Shown here in pieces: positions 34,236-44,695 of a stretch of DNA of 64,000 nt. The notes below the pieces were generated by a model, which searched no databases, was not told the DNA's origin, and was given only the letters and a program-made list of their open reading frames with translations. Within the stretch, counting starts at the first letter, position 1. The number at the start of each line of letters is the position of its first letter. The DNA is from Comamonas resistens (lineage in GTDB: Bacteria > Pseudomonadota > Gammaproteobacteria > Burkholderiales > Burkholderiaceae_C): the NCBI RefSeq assembly GCF_030064165.1, contig NZ_CP125947.1:1550001-1614000 (forward strand), given 5' to 3'. The position numbers and the translations under genes were made by a program.

Positions 34236-35303
34236 TTATCTGCGTGCGGCGCTCCGTGCCTGCTCCAGCCAGCTGTCAAAGGTTTTCTGGTGGGCCTTGA
34301 TCCAGCCATCGACATGACGGTTGACATCCGCGGCGCTGTTTTCACCCTGGCGCATGCGCATGTTCTGGGCGTCGATGTCTGCGATGGGAAGCTGCATCAC
34401 GGCAAACAGCCTGGCTGCGGCGGGATTTTTCTCGGCCCAGGCCTTGTTGGCCAGGATGTACTGCTGATTGAGCTGGAAGCCGTAGTTCTTGCCATTGGGC
34501 AACTCGGTATTGTCTTCGCCCTGGGCGCCGGGGATGTTGGGCACTTCCAGCCAGGTCACCTCCTTGCCGGGACGCAGCACGGTGTTGACCCAGAACGGCG
34601 TCCACACATAGTAAAGAATGGGTTTGCCGGTTTTGAAGCGGGTGATGGTGTCGGCAATCAGGGCCTGATAGTTGCCTTGCAGATGGGTGATGGAAGACTC
34701 CAGGCCCAGACTCTTGAGATGCTTGTTGATGGCCAGCTCGCAGCCCCAGCCGGGGTTGCAGCCTGTCAGGTCGGCCCTGCCATCGCCATCGGTGTCGAAT
34801 AGCGCTGCCAGCTTGGGGTCCTTGAGCTGCATGATGCTGGTGATCTTGTATTTGTCGGCCGTGGCCTTGTCGATCAGATAGCCCTGTACCGCATTGCGCG
34901 AATAGACGCCCGCTCGATAGAAGGCCTTGTCGCCACCGTTGTTCTCATAGAAAGCACGGTGCAGCGGCATCCAGTGAGTGGCCGTGAAAGTCGCATCGCC
35001 CTGGGCAATGGCCACATGCTGGGTGCCGTTTTCCAGACTCTTCATGGGCAGAACCTTGTAGCCCAGCTTTTCCAGGGCGCGTGAGACCAGCAGGGTCTGG
35101 AACATTTCCTCATCCACCGTGCCCTTGATGGGCTGCACCGTGATGCCCTTGCCCGGGAGCTCGGTCGAAGCGGTCTGGGCCTGCGCCACCGTAACGGCTG
35201 CGGCGCCCAGGGCCAGCAGGGTGCAGGCCGTCAGCTGGCGGCGTTTGCGCTGCCAGAAAGAATGTGCAGAGGAAGAGGAATGTGCGGACGTGCTGCTGTG
35301 CAT
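34236..35303 (-). CDS. proX: Glycine-betaine-type ABC substrate-binding protein, paralogue 1
   Basis: A 355-residue ProX-like binding protein. A long Ser/His-rich start precedes the signal peptide (cleavage near AQAQT), then [34 protein letters not shown], the core of the ProX family. [10 protein letters not shown] and [18 protein letters not shown] carry the Trp and Tyr that form the aromatic box for quaternary amines. It would deliver glycine betaine, proline betaine or a related solute to the ProW permease. It is last of three tandem paralogues and follows a hairpin terminator. Confidence 0.9.
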   Translation of the reverse strand: MHSSTSAHSSSSAHSFWQRKRRQLTACTLLALGAAAVTVAQAQTASTELPGKGITVQPIKGTVDEEMFQTLLVSRALEKLGYKVLPMKSLENGTQHVAIAQGDATFTATHWMPLHRAFYENNGGDKAFYRAGVYSRNAVQGYLIDKATADKYKITSIMQLKDPKLAALFDTDGDGRADLTGCNPGWGCELAINKHLKSLGLESSITHLQGNYQALIADTITRFKTGKPILYYVWTPFWVNTVLRPGKEVTWLEVPNIPGAQGEDNTELPNGKNYGFQLNQQYILANKAWAEKNPAAARLFAVMQLPIADIDAQNMRMRQGENSAADVNRHVDGWIKAHQKTFDSWLEQARSAARR

Positions 35304-35367
35304 GAATACTCCTTGGATGCTGGGTGCCTACCCCGAAATCGGCATGGAAGAAAGCGAAAGGGTTGAT

Positions 35368-35405
35368 AAAAAACGGCGCCCGGATCTTGTCCGGTGCGCC
35401 GTTGG
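35368..35405 (-). terminator. Hairpin terminator between proX paralogues 2 and 1
   Basis: On the minus strand AACGGCGC pairs with GCGCCGTT, with an inner CCGGA/TCCGG stem and a TTTTTT tail. It begins five bases after the stop of paralogue 2 and about 65 bases before the start of paralogue 1, so it may reduce read-through. Confidence 0.85.
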
Positions 35406-35409
35406 TCAA

Positions 35410-36498
35410 TCAGGACTTCACTGCCGCAGCCTTGGCCTGGGCAATCCAGCCGTCAAAGGTTTTCTGATGAGCCTTGATCCATGCGTCCGCATGGCGGTTG
35501 ATGTCCGAAGCCTTGCTCTCACCTTCGCGCAGCAACTGGTTCTGGCGGCTGATGTCGTTGATGGGAATCTGCATGATCTCGAACAGCTTGCCTGCGGCGG
35601 GGTTGTTTTCCACCCAGATCCTGTTGCCCACGATGTATTCGTTGTTCAGCGGAAAGCCGTAGTTGCGGCCGTTGGGCAGCCTGGTGTCGGTGCCGGCCTG
35701 CACGCCGGGCATGGATGAGCGCGGCACCTGCAGCCACACCACTTCCTGGCCGGGGCGCAGCACATTGCTGAGCCAGTAGGGCGTCCAGGCGTAATACAGC
35801 ACGGGCTTGCCGGCCTTGAAGCGGGCCAGAGTGTCGGCAATCAGGGCCGGATAGTTGCCCTGGGTGTAGCTGACGGTGTTCTCCAGACCGAAAGCCTTGA
35901 TCTGATGGGCCACCACAGCCTCGCCGCCCCAGCCTGCGTTGGGACCTATCAGATTGGCCTTGCCGTCGCCGTTCATATCGAACAGCGCGGCCAGCTTGGG
36001 GTCCTTGAGCTGGTCGAGGTGGGTGATCTTGTGCGCCTCGGCGGTCTTCTTGTCGATCATGTAGCCCTGCGCGGCCCCGGCTGCATACACGCCCTTGCGC
36101 GAGAGCCTGGCATCGCCGCCGGCCTGCTTGTAGAACTCGGCATGGTGAGGATTCCAGTGGTTGGCCATGAAGGTGGCATCGCCATTGGCCACGGCCACAT
36201 GGATCAGCGGATAGTCCAGCTCTTCCCAGGGCTTGACCGTATAGCCCAGTTGCTCCAGCGCCTTCATCACCAGCAGGGTCTGGAAGTTCTCCTCAGCCAG
36301 AGCGCTCTTGACGGGCAGCACCGTGATGCCCTTGCCTGGCAGCGCATCGCCTGGCAAATTCCGGCCTGCGGCCCAGCTTGCGGATAGGTTCAGCCCCATT
36401 GCGGCAGCAGCAGTGCCCAGCAGCATCTGGCGCCGCTGCGCTGCGGCCTGTGCAGGGTGGAATCGGGCCGAAGTCATGGTTTGCAAAGTCTTGCTCAT
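35410..36498 (-). CDS. proX: Glycine-betaine-type ABC substrate-binding protein, paralogue 2
   Basis: A 362-residue ProX paralogue. The N terminus has AQRRQMLLGTAAAAMG, a twin-arginine-like signal that the other two copies lack, then [34 protein letters not shown]. Aromatic box segments [13 protein letters not shown] and VLYYAWTPYWLSNVLRPG are present. A NLIGPNAGWGGEAV segment replaces the TGCxPGWGCE loop of the other two, so it lacks the Cys pair there. It sits between two hairpin terminators in the proVWX operon. The Tat call is tentative. Confidence 0.9.
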   Translation of the reverse strand: MSKTLQTMTSARFHPAQAAAQRRQMLLGTAAAAMGLNLSASWAAGRNLPGDALPGKGITVLPVKSALAEENFQTLLVMKALEQLGYTVKPWEELDYPLIHVAVANGDATFMANHWNPHHAEFYKQAGGDARLSRKGVYAAGAAQGYMIDKKTAEAHKITHLDQLKDPKLAALFDMNGDGKANLIGPNAGWGGEAVVAHQIKAFGLENTVSYTQGNYPALIADTLARFKAGKPVLYYAWTPYWLSNVLRPGQEVVWLQVPRSSMPGVQAGTDTRLPNGRNYGFPLNNEYIVGNRIWVENNPAAGKLFEIMQIPINDISRQNQLLREGESKASDINRHADAWIKAHQKTFDGWIAQAKAAAVKS

Positions 36499-36542
36499 CT
36501 TTTTTGTCTCTCCTTGGTATGCAGCGGGCCTGGCGGCCCCAT

Positions 36543-36575
36543 AAAAAAACGGTGGCCGCCGTAGCGGTCACCGTT
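36543..36575 (-). terminator. Hairpin terminator between proX paralogues 3 and 2
   Basis: On the minus strand AACGGTGACCGC and GCGGCCACCGTT pair (one mismatch) around TACG, with a TTTTTTT tail. It starts 17 bases after the stop of paralogue 3. Confidence 0.88.
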
Positions 36576-36591
36576 GTTGTCTTGATGCGGT

Positions 36592-37638
36592 TCAGGGCTT
36601 GTGGGCGGCAGCGAGAGCCTGCGCAATCCAGCCGTCAAAAGCCTTCTGGTGGGCCTTGATCCAGCCATCGGTATGGCGCTCGATGTCGGCGCTCTTGTTC
36701 TGGCCCTGGCTCATCATGTAGTTCTGGGCATTGATGTCGCCCACGGGCAGCTTGATGATTTCAAACAGCTTGGCGGCAGCGGGGTTCTGCTCGGCCCAGG
36801 CCTTGTTGGCCACGATCTGCTGGTTGTTGGCAATGAAACCGTAGTTCTTGCCGTTGGGCAGCTTGGTGTCGGTGCCGGCCTGTTCGCCAGGCAGGGCCGA
36901 GAACGGCACCTGAAGCCAGACCACATCCTTGCCGGGCTTGAGCACATTGCTGACCCAGTAGGGCGTCCAGGTGTAGTAGAGGATGGGTTTGCCGGCCTTG
37001 AAGCGGGTGATGGTGTCGGCCATCAGCGCCGAATACGTGCCCTGCTTGTGCGTGACGGTGTCGCGCAGCTTGTAGGCCGTGAGCTGGTGCTCGATCATGG
37101 CTTCGCAGCCCCAGCCCGGCGTGCAGCCCGTCAGGTCGGCCTTGCCATCGCCATCGGTGTCGAATAGCTTGGCAATCTCGGGGTCCTTGAGCTGGCCCAG
37201 ATTGGTGATCTTGTGGGCATCGGCCGTCTTCTTGTCGATCAGATAGCCCTGGGCCGCATTGGCCGAGTAGATGCCCTTGCGGTAGAGCTTGGCGTCGCCG
37301 CCCGCGTTCTTGTAGTAGTCGGCATGCAGAGGATTCCAGTGGTTGGCCATGAAGGTGGCGTCACCGTTGGCCAGTGCGATGTGGGCCGTGGGGTATTCCA
37401 CCTCCTTCATGGGCTGCACGTCGTAGCCCAGCTTTTGCAGCGCCTTCATGACCAGCAGGGTCTGGAAGGTTTCCTCGGCAATCGAGCTTTTCAGCGGCTG
37501 GACCTTGATGCCTTTGCCTGGAAGATCGTCCGCTGCGAAGGCGGCGCCGCCCGCCAGGGCCATGCCTGCAGTAGCGGCGCCGGCCAGGATCCAGCGGCCC
37601 AGGGTGCGGCGGGAGTTCGGTGTGATGGCTGTCTTCAT
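36592..37638 (-). CDS. proX: Glycine-betaine-type ABC substrate-binding protein, paralogue 3
   Basis: A 348-residue ProX protein and the first of the three after proW. The signal peptide ends GGAAFA before [51 protein letters not shown] and [18 protein letters not shown] give the aromatic box, and [12 protein letters not shown] a Cys pair. The ATG at 37638 follows an AAGGAG site. It lies 26 bases after proW, so it is the copy most tightly linked to the permease and ATPase and probably the main one. Confidence 0.92.
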   Translation of the reverse strand: MKTAITPNSRRTLGRWILAGAATAGMALAGGAAFAADDLPGKGIKVQPLKSSIAEETFQTLLVMKALQKLGYDVQPMKEVEYPTAHIALANGDATFMANHWNPLHADYYKNAGGDAKLYRKGIYSANAAQGYLIDKKTADAHKITNLGQLKDPEIAKLFDTDGDGKADLTGCTPGWGCEAMIEHQLTAYKLRDTVTHKQGTYSALMADTITRFKAGKPILYYTWTPYWVSNVLKPGKDVVWLQVPFSALPGEQAGTDTKLPNGKNYGFIANNQQIVANKAWAEQNPAAAKLFEIIKLPVGDINAQNYMMSQGQNKSADIERHTDGWIKAHQKAFDGWIAQALAAAHKP

Positions 37639-37664
37639 GGTTTTCTCCTTGGTTCTCGTTGGCA

Positions 37665-38870
37665 TCAGACTTTGGCTGCAGTAGCGGCTTGCTCGGGCGC
37701 GGGAGCCGGTTGCTGGGGGCGCAGCATGCGCATCACCAGACCGGCTGGGCCGGTAGCCCACCAGCGGGCGCTGCCACGCTTGGGCTCGCCCATGGCCTGG
37801 GTGATGCGGTCAAGCACGATGGCCAGCAGCACGATGCCCAGGCCACCCACGGTCGCCAGGCCCATGTCCAGGCGGCCAATGCCGCGCAGTACCATCTGAC
37901 CCAGACCGCCGACGGCAATCATGGAAGCGATCACCACCATGGACAGCGACAGCATCAGCGCCTGGTTGATACCGGCCATGATGGAAGGCATGGACAGAGG
38001 CAGTTGCACCTTCCACAGCAGCTGGGCGGGCGATGCGCCATAGGCGCGGCTGGCTTCGACTAGGTCTGGGCGCACCTGGCGGATGCCGAGGTTGGTCAGG
38101 CGGATCAGCGGCGGCAGTGCAAACACGATGGTCACGATGACGCCGGGCACGTTGCCGATACCGAACAGCATCACCACGGGCACCAGATAGACGAAGGCGG
38201 GCGTGGTCTGCATGGCGTCCAGCAGCGGACGGGTCCAGCGCTGTGCGCGGTCGCTGCTGGCCAGCAGAATGCCTACGGGCAGGCCGATCACGATGCAGAA
38301 GAACAGCGAGGTCAGCACCAGGGCCAGCGTCACCATGGCTTCGGACCAGATGCCCAGCAAAGCCACGATCAGCAGCGAAACGGCTGAGCCTATGGCCAGC
38401 TTGCGGCTGGCAAACTGCCAGGCCAGCAGTGCGATCAGCAGCACCAGCACCGGCATGGGCAGGGTCTGCAGCACATCGGTCACGCCGTTGAGCGTGGCAT
38501 CAATGGGGGTGCGCACGGCCTGGAAGAAGGGGCGGAAATGATCGACCACCCAGGTCAGGCCGTTGTTGATGGAGTCCTGCACGGGCAGGCCGTCTGTCGT
38601 GATCTGGTGCCACAGATGGGCCAGGCCGCCATCGTCGCCGGGAGCATCGCCGCCAGCCGAGGTGCCGAGCCAGTCGCTGCTGCTGACGGAGTCGGCAGCG
38701 TCGCTGCCGGCCCAGGGATCGGCATTCACATCGCTGGTCGCGGAGGTGTCGGGAGCGGCAGTGGCTGCGGCGTTGCCGCTATCGGCAGGTGCAGAGGCTG
38801 CTGCCCATGGATCTTCAAAGGCCGCGTTCGAGGTTTCGGTGCTTGGGTTGTTCAGTGCGTTATCGGTCAA
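37665..38870 (-). CDS. proW: Glycine betaine/proline ABC permease, long N-terminal extension
   Basis: A 401-residue ProW-like permease. Residues about 135-370 hold six or seven helices with the EAA loop ([33 protein letters not shown]) that contacts the ATPase. Before it is a disordered, acidic, Ala/Ser-rich stretch of about 80 residues with two DPWA motifs (EDPWAAAS and ADPWAGSD), unusual in this family. The permease moves quaternary amine solutes. It starts 12 bases after the proV stop and is followed by proX paralogue 3. Confidence 0.92.
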   Translation of the reverse strand: MTDNALNNPSTETSNAAFEDPWAAASAPADSGNAAATAAPDTSATSDVNADPWAGSDAADSVSSSDWLGTSAGGDAPGDDGGLAHLWHQITTDGLPVQDSINNGLTWVVDHFRPFFQAVRTPIDATLNGVTDVLQTLPMPVLVLLIALLAWQFASRKLAIGSAVSLLIVALLGIWSEAMVTLALVLTSLFFCIVIGLPVGILLASSDRAQRWTRPLLDAMQTTPAFVYLVPVVMLFGIGNVPGVIVTIVFALPPLIRLTNLGIRQVRPDLVEASRAYGASPAQLLWKVQLPLSMPSIMAGINQALMLSLSMVVIASMIAVGGLGQMVLRGIGRLDMGLATVGGLGIVLLAIVLDRITQAMGEPKRGSARWWATGPAGLVMRMLRPQQPAPAPEQAATAAKV

Positions 38871-38882
38871 ATCGGTCCCTCC

Positions 38883-40184
38883 TTATGGTGCTGCGGTCGG
38901 TGTGGCGCTGGCTGCGCCCTGTGCGCCGGGCTGGAAGTGCGGGTTCAGCTTGATGGGTGGAATTTCCTTCTGGGGCGGCGGCACGGGCGGTGTGGCGCGG
39001 TCCAGGAACTTGAGCATGGTGGTGCGGCTGATGACGCCCAGATATTTGCCGTCCTCGTCGACCACGGGCAGCGCAAACGGTGGCGAGGCCACCGCGCCAA
39101 ACAGATCGGCCACGGGCGTATTGCTGGCGATGGGCTGCACATCGGGGATGAAGGCGTGCTTGAGACCCAGCATGCCCTCGTGTCCCTGCAGCGCATCGCG
39201 CAGCGACTGGGAGGACACCACGCCCAGGAAGCGCTTGCGGGCATTGAGCACATAAGCGTGGTCCCGGTCGGAGTCTTCCAGCAGACGCAGCGCGGCGCGG
39301 CAACCGCGGTCGCTGTGCTCGGAAATCACGGTCAGCGCCTGGCGTGCAATGTCGGAGGCCTTGAACACGGCCGCTGCATCCACGCCCTGGATGAAGGTGC
39401 GCACGTATTCGTTGGCGGGGTTGCGCAGGATGTCGTCCGGCGTGCCCACTTGCTGCACCACGCCATCCTTCATGATGGCGATGCGGTCGCCGATGCGCAT
39501 GGCTTCGTCCAGGTCGTGCGAGATGAAGACGATGGTGCGGCGTTTGATTTCCTGCAGGCGCAGCAGCTCGGATTGCATCTCGGTACGGATGATGGGGTCG
39601 AGCGCCGAAAAGGCTTCGTCCATCAGCAGAATAGAAGGATCGGATGCCAGCGCGCGGGCCAGGCCCACACGCTGCTGCATGCCGCCCGACAGCTCGTCAG
39701 GGTAGCTGGCGCCCCAGGCGCCCAGGCCGACCTGCTCCAGCGCGTCCTGCGCCTGCTGCTGACGGGTGGCTCGGTCCACGCCGGCCAGTTCCAGGCCGAA
39801 GGCCGTGTTGTCCAGCACTGTCAGGTGGGGCATCAGTGCGAACGACTGGAACACCATGGAGATGTCCTTGCGGCGCAGCGCGCGCAGTTCCTTGTCGCTC
39901 AGGGCATTGATGTCCTGACCATCGACCAGGATGCGGCCGCTGGTGGGCTCGATCAGGCGGTTGAGCATACGCACCAGCGTGGACTTGCCCGAGCCCGACA
40001 GACCCATGACGACGAAGATTTCACCGGCTTCGATGGTGAAGTCGGCATCGAACACGCCAATAGACTGCCCGGTCCGGGCCAGGATTTCCTGTTTGTCCAG
40101 GCCTTGCTTGACAAGGTTGAGAGCGGTCTTCGGGTCGTTGCCGAAGACCTTGAAGACGTGATCGATAGCGATTTGCTTGGCCAC
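38883..40184 (-). CDS. proV: Glycine betaine/proline ABC ATPase with CBS domains
   Basis: A 433-residue ATPase with Walker [11 protein letters not shown]-loop FQSFALMPH, signature [10 protein letters not shown] and Walker [14 protein letters not shown]. Two CBS domains fill residues about 290-395 and should sense ionic strength or cyclic di-AMP, as in OpuA-like systems. The start is a GTG at 40184 with an AAGGAG site nine bases upstream; a longer open frame continues upstream without that support. The Pro-rich C terminus is unstructured. It heads the proV-proW-proX-proX-proX operon. Confidence 0.93.
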   Translation of the reverse strand: MAKQIAIDHVFKVFGNDPKTALNLVKQGLDKQEILARTGQSIGVFDADFTIEAGEIFVVMGLSGSGKSTLVRMLNRLIEPTSGRILVDGQDINALSDKELRALRRKDISMVFQSFALMPHLTVLDNTAFGLELAGVDRATRQQQAQDALEQVGLGAWGASYPDELSGGMQQRVGLARALASDPSILLMDEAFSALDPIIRTEMQSELLRLQEIKRRTIVFISHDLDEAMRIGDRIAIMKDGVVQQVGTPDDILRNPANEYVRTFIQGVDAAAVFKASDIARQALTVISEHSDRGCRAALRLLEDSDRDHAYVLNARKRFLGVVSSQSLRDALQGHEGMLGLKHAFIPDVQPIASNTPVADLFGAVASPPFALPVVDEDGKYLGVISRTTMLKFLDRATPPVPPPQKEIPPIKLNPHFQPGAQGAASATPTAAP

Positions 40185-40753
40185 TGTGGCGTTCTCCTTT
40201 TGGATGAGATGGAACACAGTCCAGCGCCCACATCCGGCAACAGCCGTGGGGCGCTGGCGCGCAAGCCAAAATGAGCTCTGATGCCGCAGCTCAGCCCGGC
40301 CTTTATGGGCGGGCTGCGCAATGCAGTTGGCGCAGTGAGAGCGCCTGTCAATCCGCCCGGATGGCACAGCAAGGTGTGCGCAAGAGCGTCAAAGCTTGGA
40401 GAAGCGGGTCACAACGGCTGGGTTGGAGTACCGACGGGCACACCGCAGCGTTACTTCTCGGTCGGATCATTTCCGGCACAGCGGCCAGAAAGAGCCTTGG
40501 CATCAGAGCCTGGTTTCGGCCCGGTTGACGGGGCGGTGTTCGGCTGGCGCGTAGCGCCTGGAGCTGGACACTGCTTTTCCGCCGGGAAAAAGGGATCAGC
40601 CGCATTCAAAAGAATGGGTGATAACCTGCAAGGCAGGCTGTAAATGACTTTTTAATATATCGAATTGAGTTTTATGCGTCAAATTTAGCTGTAAGCAATC
40701 GGGCCAAACAGCGCATGATTTCGTAACGATAAGACAGGTTGAATCTCAAAAAA

Positions 40754-40790
40754 GATAGCTTTATGCGCTTGATATCAAAGCGTTTGAAGG
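40754..40790 (+). repeat. Dispersed intergenic repeat, copy 6 of 8
   Basis: GATAGCT-TTAT-GCGCTT-N7-AAGCG-TTT-GAAGG, aligned without gaps to the others. It lies in AT-rich sequence between proV and yqhA. Confidence 0.65.
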
Positions 40791-40852
40791 TGATTTGGTC
40801 TATTTTTTTGTAACTTGTCAGCTTTTATGGAAAAACCATGGCCTGCAGGCAT

Positions 40853-40889
40853 GAAAAAAGCCCCGTCATGGCAGGCCATGCGGGGCTTG
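40853..40889 (-). terminator. Terminator after yqhA
   Basis: On the minus strand AAGCCCCGCATGGC pairs with GCCATGACGGGGCTT (one mismatch), followed by TTTTTT. It begins 20 bases after the stop. Confidence 0.85.
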
Positions 40890-40908
40890 ATGGAGGGCAA
40901 ACCAGCGA

Positions 40909-41550
40909 TCAATGGTGGTGATTGCTGCTGGTCAGTTTGTCGGTATAGGCAATGGCCAGAGCACTCAGCAGGAAGACCACGTGAATGATGGTCTGCCACA
41001 TCAGCACCTGGACTTCGTAGCTGCCGGCATTGATGAAGCTCTTGAGCAGATGAATCGAGCTGATGCCGATGATGGACAGTGCCAGCTTGACCTTGAGCAC
41101 CGAGGCATTCACATGGCTGAGCCATTCGGGCTGGTCGGGGTGGGCTTCCAGTCCCAGGCGGCTGACAAAGGTCTCGTAGCCGCCGACGATGACCATGATC
41201 AGCAGATTGGAGATCATGACCACGTCGATCAGCGCCAGAACCACCAGCATGATGATGGTTTCGTTCAGATGGGTGATCTGCACATCGCTCTTGTAGCCGA
41301 TGTTGGTGATCAGGGCCTGCAGGGCTTGCTGATTGCCGAAGACCGCTTCGACCAGATGCCATAGCTCCAGCAGAAAGTGCCAGACGTAGACGGCCTGAGC
41401 GGCGATCAGGCCCAGGTACAGCGGCAACTGCAGCCAGCGGCTGGCAAAGATCAGTGCAGGCAGGGGGCGCAGGGCGGCCGGTGTCTGGTAGCTGGCGGGG
41501 TGCTGCGGGGCAGAGGCCTTGTCGGCATCGTCGGAATGAGTTCGGCTCAT
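40909..41550 (-). CDS. yqhA: YqhA family (UPF0114/TIGR00645) membrane protein
   Basis: About 213 residues with four membrane helices (about 40-65, 100-125, 140-160 and 180-200). [20 protein letters not shown] and [23 protein letters not shown] are marks of the UPF0114 group. The role is unknown in most bacteria. The end has a His triplet (SSNHHH). The ATG at 41550 is preferred; a start at 41694 would add a basic leader with no family match. It is divergent from acs. Confidence 0.85.
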   Translation of the reverse strand: MSRTHSDDADKASAPQHPASYQTPAALRPLPALIFASRWLQLPLYLGLIAAQAVYVWHFLLELWHLVEAVFGNQQALQALITNIGYKSDVQITHLNETIIMLVVLALIDVVMISNLLIMVIVGGYETFVSRLGLEAHPDQPEWLSHVNASVLKVKLALSIIGISSIHLLKSFINAGSYEVQVLMWQTIIHVVFLLSALAIAYTDKLTSSNHHH

Positions 41551-41959
41551 GATGGAGAGTGTGGCCGCAGCCAGGCTGCGCCGGGCACGGCGCGGCCAGC
41601 CAGAGCTTGCGGCGATGGCTAGGTTGAAGATGGGATGCAGCGAAAGTGAAGACGCGCGCCGCAGTGTTGAAATGCTTTTGTGCAGTGCACGCAATGGACT
41701 GCGGCCAGGGTGAAACAGCGGTGAGCCGGAGACACGCCTTGCGGCAGGCGCGCGATTTTAAGGGTTTGCGCCAATTTTTTGGAGCAAATATCGCGCAGGT
41801 GCTCTTGAATATTGCGTCAGATGCTGCAAAGTTGTGAGCGAATCCTTCGTTTTTTCATGGCCGAAATAACGATGCAAATTTCAGTCAGTGGCGTGTAAGA
41901 CCGAGCGCCGACAGTACACCCACAATAATTTCATTGCGAAGTATCAGGAGACAACAAAG
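41551..41959. other. 409-base region between divergent yqhA and acs
   Basis: The left 150 bases are GC-rich and non-coding as far as I see. The right part, from about 41755, is AT-rich with several T and A runs and should hold the acs promoter. No repeat or clear operator is recognised. Confidence 0.4.
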
Positions 41960-43954
41960 ATGAGCACTACATCCTCTGCAATCGAGTCGGTATTGGTGGA
42001 AAACCGCGTGTTCCCGCCTTCCGCAGACTTTGCTGCCAAGGCGCGCATCTCGGGCATGGCGCAATACCAGGCCTTGTGCGATGAGGCAGAACGTGACTAC
42101 GAAGGCTACTGGGCGCGCCTGGCCCGTGAGAACGTGGTCTGGACCAAGCCTTTCACCCAGGTGCTGGACCAGAGCAATCCTCCGTTCTACAAGTGGTTTG
42201 CCGATGGCGAGCTCAACGCCAGCGCCAACTGCTTGGACAAGCACATGGGCACGCCGGTCGAGAACAAGACCGCCATCATCTTCGAGGCCGACGGCGGTGA
42301 AGTCACCAAGGTCAGCTACAAGGAGCTGCTGGCCCGCGTGAGCCAGTTTGCCAATGCGCTCAAGGCGCGCGGCGTGAAAAAGGGCGACCGCGTCCTGATC
42401 TACATGCCCATGACCATCGAGGGCGTGGTGGCCATGCAGGCCTGCGCCCGTATCGGCGCCACGCATTCCGTGGTGTTCGGTGGTTTTTCGGCCAAGGCTG
42501 TGCAGGAGCGCATCGTGGACGTGGGCGCCAGCCTGGTGATCACCTCCAACTATCAGATGCGCGGCGGCAAGGAGTTGCCGCTCAAGGCCATCGTGGACGA
42601 TGCACTGGCACTTGGCGGCTGCGAGGCCGTCAAGACCGTGCTGGTCTATGAGCGCACGGCGACTGCCTGCAATATGGTGGCAGGCCGCGACATCACTTTC
42701 ACCGAGGCGCTGGCTGGCCAGTCCACGGAGTGCGCGCCCGAGGCCGTGAATGCCGAGCACCCGCTCTTCATCCTCTATACCAGCGGCTCCACCGGCAAGC
42801 CCAAGGGCGTGCAGCATGCCACCGGCGGCTATGTGCTGTGGGCCAGGCAGACCTTTGAATGGACCTTCGACCTGAAGGACAGTGATGTGTTCTGGTGCAC
42901 GGCCGACATCGGCTGGATCACCGGTCACAGCTATGTGGCCTATGGCCCGCTGGCCGCAGGCGCCACGCAGATCGTCTTTGAAGGCGTGCCTACCTTCCCC
43001 AACGCGGGTCGCTTCTGGCAGATGATCGAGCGCCACAAGTGCAGCGTCTTCTACACCGCGCCCACGGCCATCCGCTCGCTGATCAAGGCGGCCGATTCGG
43101 ACTCCGGCGTGCACCCCAAGAACTGGGACCTGTCCAGCCTGCGCGTGCTGGGTTCGGTGGGCGAGCCCATCAACCCGGAAGCCTGGATGTGGTACTACAA
43201 GAACGTGGGCGGCGAGCGCTGCCCCATTGTGGACACCTTCTGGCAGACCGAAAACGGCGGCCACATGATCACGCCGCTGCCCGGTGCCACACCGCTGGTG
43301 CCAGGTTCCTGCACCTTGCCGCTGCCCGGCATCACGGCAGCCATCGTCGATGAGTCTGGCAATGACATGCCCAACGGCGCAGGCGGCATTCTTGTCGTGA
43401 AAAAGCCCTGGCCTTCGATGATCCGCAATATCTGGGGCGACCCAGAGCGCTTCAAGAAGAGCTACTTCCCCGAGGAGCTCAAGGGCTATTACCTGGCCGG
43501 CGACGGTGCGGTGCGCAGCGAGGACCGCGGTTATTTTCGCATCACGGGCCGTATCGACGACGTGCTCAATGTCTCGGGTCACCGCATGGGCACGATGGAG
43601 ATCGAATCGGCTCTGGTGGCCAAGACCGATCTGGTGGCGGAAGCCGCCGTGGTGGGGCGTCCCGACGATCTGACCGGCGAAGCCATTTGCGCCTTCGTGG
43701 TGCTCAAGCGCGGCAAGCCCACGGGCGAAGAAGCCAAGCAGATTGCCAACGAGCTGCGCAACTGGGTGGCCAAGGAAATCGGCCCGATTGCCAAGCCCAA
43801 GGACATCCGTTTTGGCGACAACCTGCCCAAGACCCGCAGCGGCAAGATCATGCGCCGCCTGCTGCGTTCGCTGGCCAAGGGAGAAGCCATCACCCAGGAC
43901 ACTTCGACACTGGAGAATCCGGCCATCCTGGATCAGCTGGCTGAAACCAACTGA
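41960..43954 (+). CDS. acs: Acetyl-CoA synthetase
   Basis: A 664-residue AMP-forming acetyl-CoA synthetase that makes acetyl-CoA from acetate, ATP and CoA. It has the P-loop-like [10 protein letters not shown], the W-rich [17 protein letters not shown], and near the end [12 protein letters not shown], whose Lys is the site that is acetylated to switch the enzyme off in many bacteria. The ATG at 41960 follows an AGGAG site; a frame from 41888 is leader. It stands alone with a hairpin downstream. It allows growth on acetate. Confidence 0.95.
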   Translation: MSTTSSAIESVLVENRVFPPSADFAAKARISGMAQYQALCDEAERDYEGYWARLARENVVWTKPFTQVLDQSNPPFYKWFADGELNASANCLDKHMGTPVENKTAIIFEADGGEVTKVSYKELLARVSQFANALKARGVKKGDRVLIYMPMTIEGVVAMQACARIGATHSVVFGGFSAKAVQERIVDVGASLVITSNYQMRGGKELPLKAIVDDALALGGCEAVKTVLVYERTATACNMVAGRDITFTEALAGQSTECAPEAVNAEHPLFILYTSGSTGKPKGVQHATGGYVLWARQTFEWTFDLKDSDVFWCTADIGWITGHSYVAYGPLAAGATQIVFEGVPTFPNAGRFWQMIERHKCSVFYTAPTAIRSLIKAADSDSGVHPKNWDLSSLRVLGSVGEPINPEAWMWYYKNVGGERCPIVDTFWQTENGGHMITPLPGATPLVPGSCTLPLPGITAAIVDESGNDMPNGAGGILVVKKPWPSMIRNIWGDPERFKKSYFPEELKGYYLAGDGAVRSEDRGYFRITGRIDDVLNVSGHRMGTMEIESALVAKTDLVAEAAVVGRPDDLTGEAICAFVVLKRGKPTGEEAKQIANELRNWVAKEIGPIAKPKDIRFGDNLPKTRSGKIMRRLLRSLAKGEAITQDTSTLENPAILDQLAETN

Positions 43955-44045
43955 GCCACGCCGCTGCAGCGCAAGACGCTTGCTGCATTCGACGACCTTC
44001 ATATGGCGCAGGCCATATGAGTGGTCAAAGAGTTCTGGCATTACA

Positions 44046-44070
44046 AAAAGCCGCTGCCTGCAGCGGCTTT
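44046..44070 (+). terminator. Hairpin after acs
   Basis: AAAGCCGCTGC-CT-GCAGCGGCTTT: an 11-base perfect stem 92 bases after the acs stop. The T run is short (TTT then GGCGTTTTGG), so termination may be partial. Confidence 0.6.
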
Positions 44071-44153
44071 GGCGTTTTGGGCCTGTCTCTGACCTGATGC
44101 GGGTCCAACTTGGGTTAAAAACAGGTGCTTGCGCAACCCGCTAGGAGAACAAG

Positions 44154-44603
44154 ATGAACTTTCGCACCATTTCCATTGCCATCATCGTGGCCCTGATCGC
44201 CGTGCTGGCGGTCTTCAACTGGAATGCACTGGCCACGCCCACGCCTGTTTCCTTTGGCGTGACGGAAATTCAAGCCCCTCTTGGAGTGCTGATGCTGGCG
44301 CTGACGGTCTTGCTCAGCGTGTTCTTCATCGCCTATGTGCTGTGGCTGCAAAGCTCGGTGCTGCTGGAGGCGCGCCGCCACAGCAAGGAGATGCAGACCC
44401 AGCGCGATCTGGCGGACAAGGCCGAGGCCTCGCGCTTTACCGAGCTGCGCGGCGTGCTCGAAGCCCTGCATGCTCAGGACAAGCAGGACCTGATGGCGCG
44501 TCTGGATGTGCTGGAGGCCCATCTGGTCAGCCGGGCTCAGGAGTCGGACAACAGCACGGCGGCCTATGTGGGCCAGCTGGAGCAGCAGCTTCACCTGCGT
44601 TGA
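44154..44603 (+). CDS. LapA-domain (DUF1049) membrane protein
   Basis: A 149-residue protein with two helices (about 6-24 and 43-68) and the LapA features VFNWNALATPTPVSFGVTEIQAPLGVLML. The C-terminal half is a long coiled-coil-like helix. In E. coli LapA acts with LapB in lipopolysaccharide assembly at the inner membrane; here there is no lapB neighbour. A TAGGAG site precedes the ATG. Confidence 0.8.
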   Translation: MNFRTISIAIIVALIAVLAVFNWNALATPTPVSFGVTEIQAPLGVLMLALTVLLSVFFIAYVLWLQSSVLLEARRHSKEMQTQRDLADKAEASRFTELRGVLEALHAQDKQDLMARLDVLEAHLVSRAQESDNSTAAYVGQLEQQLHLR

Positions 44604-44612
44604 CTGAAATTT

Positions 44613-44649
44613 GATAGCTGCCGGCGCTTGCTGGATAAGCGCTAGAGGC
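44613..44649 (+). repeat. Dispersed intergenic repeat, copy 7 of 8
   Basis: GATAGCT-GCCG-GCGCTT-N7-AAGCG-CTA-GAGGC, the copy closest to consensus, with a perfect GCGCTT/AAGCGC hairpin. It lies nine bases after the stop of the lapA-domain gene. Confidence 0.7.
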
Positions 44650-44659
44650 CCAAAGCATC

Positions 44660-44687
44660 AAAGCCGCTGGAGACAGCGGCTTTTTGC
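44660..44687. terminator. Terminator between convergent lapA-domain and hisP genes
   Basis: AAAGCCGCT and AGCGGCTTT pair, with TTTTT after it on the plus strand. It lies nine bases before the hisP stop, so it may serve both strands. Confidence 0.75.
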
Positions 44688-44695
44688 ATGGCGCC

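Larger units (their letters stand above)
40185..40908. other. 724-base region upstream of proV
   Basis: The part next to proV (to about 40560) is GC-rich, with open frames on both strands that lack family features. From about 40630 to 40830 it is strongly AT-rich and holds a GATAGCT repeat. The proV promoter, probably osmotically controlled, should lie here, but I cannot fix it. A terminator of yqhA closes the region. Confidence 0.45.

Noticed and set aside
38538..40274. 578-residue open frame opposite proW and proV
   Set aside because: It spans two well supported genes on the other strand and shows no domain, signal or ribosome site.
40185..40367. Upstream extension of the proV frame
   Set aside because: The GTG at 40184 has a strong AAGGAG site and begins at the family's usual place; the upstream residues resemble no transporter sequence.
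41885..44041. 718-residue open frame opposite acs
   Set aside because: Antisense shadow of acetyl-CoA synthetase; no family features.
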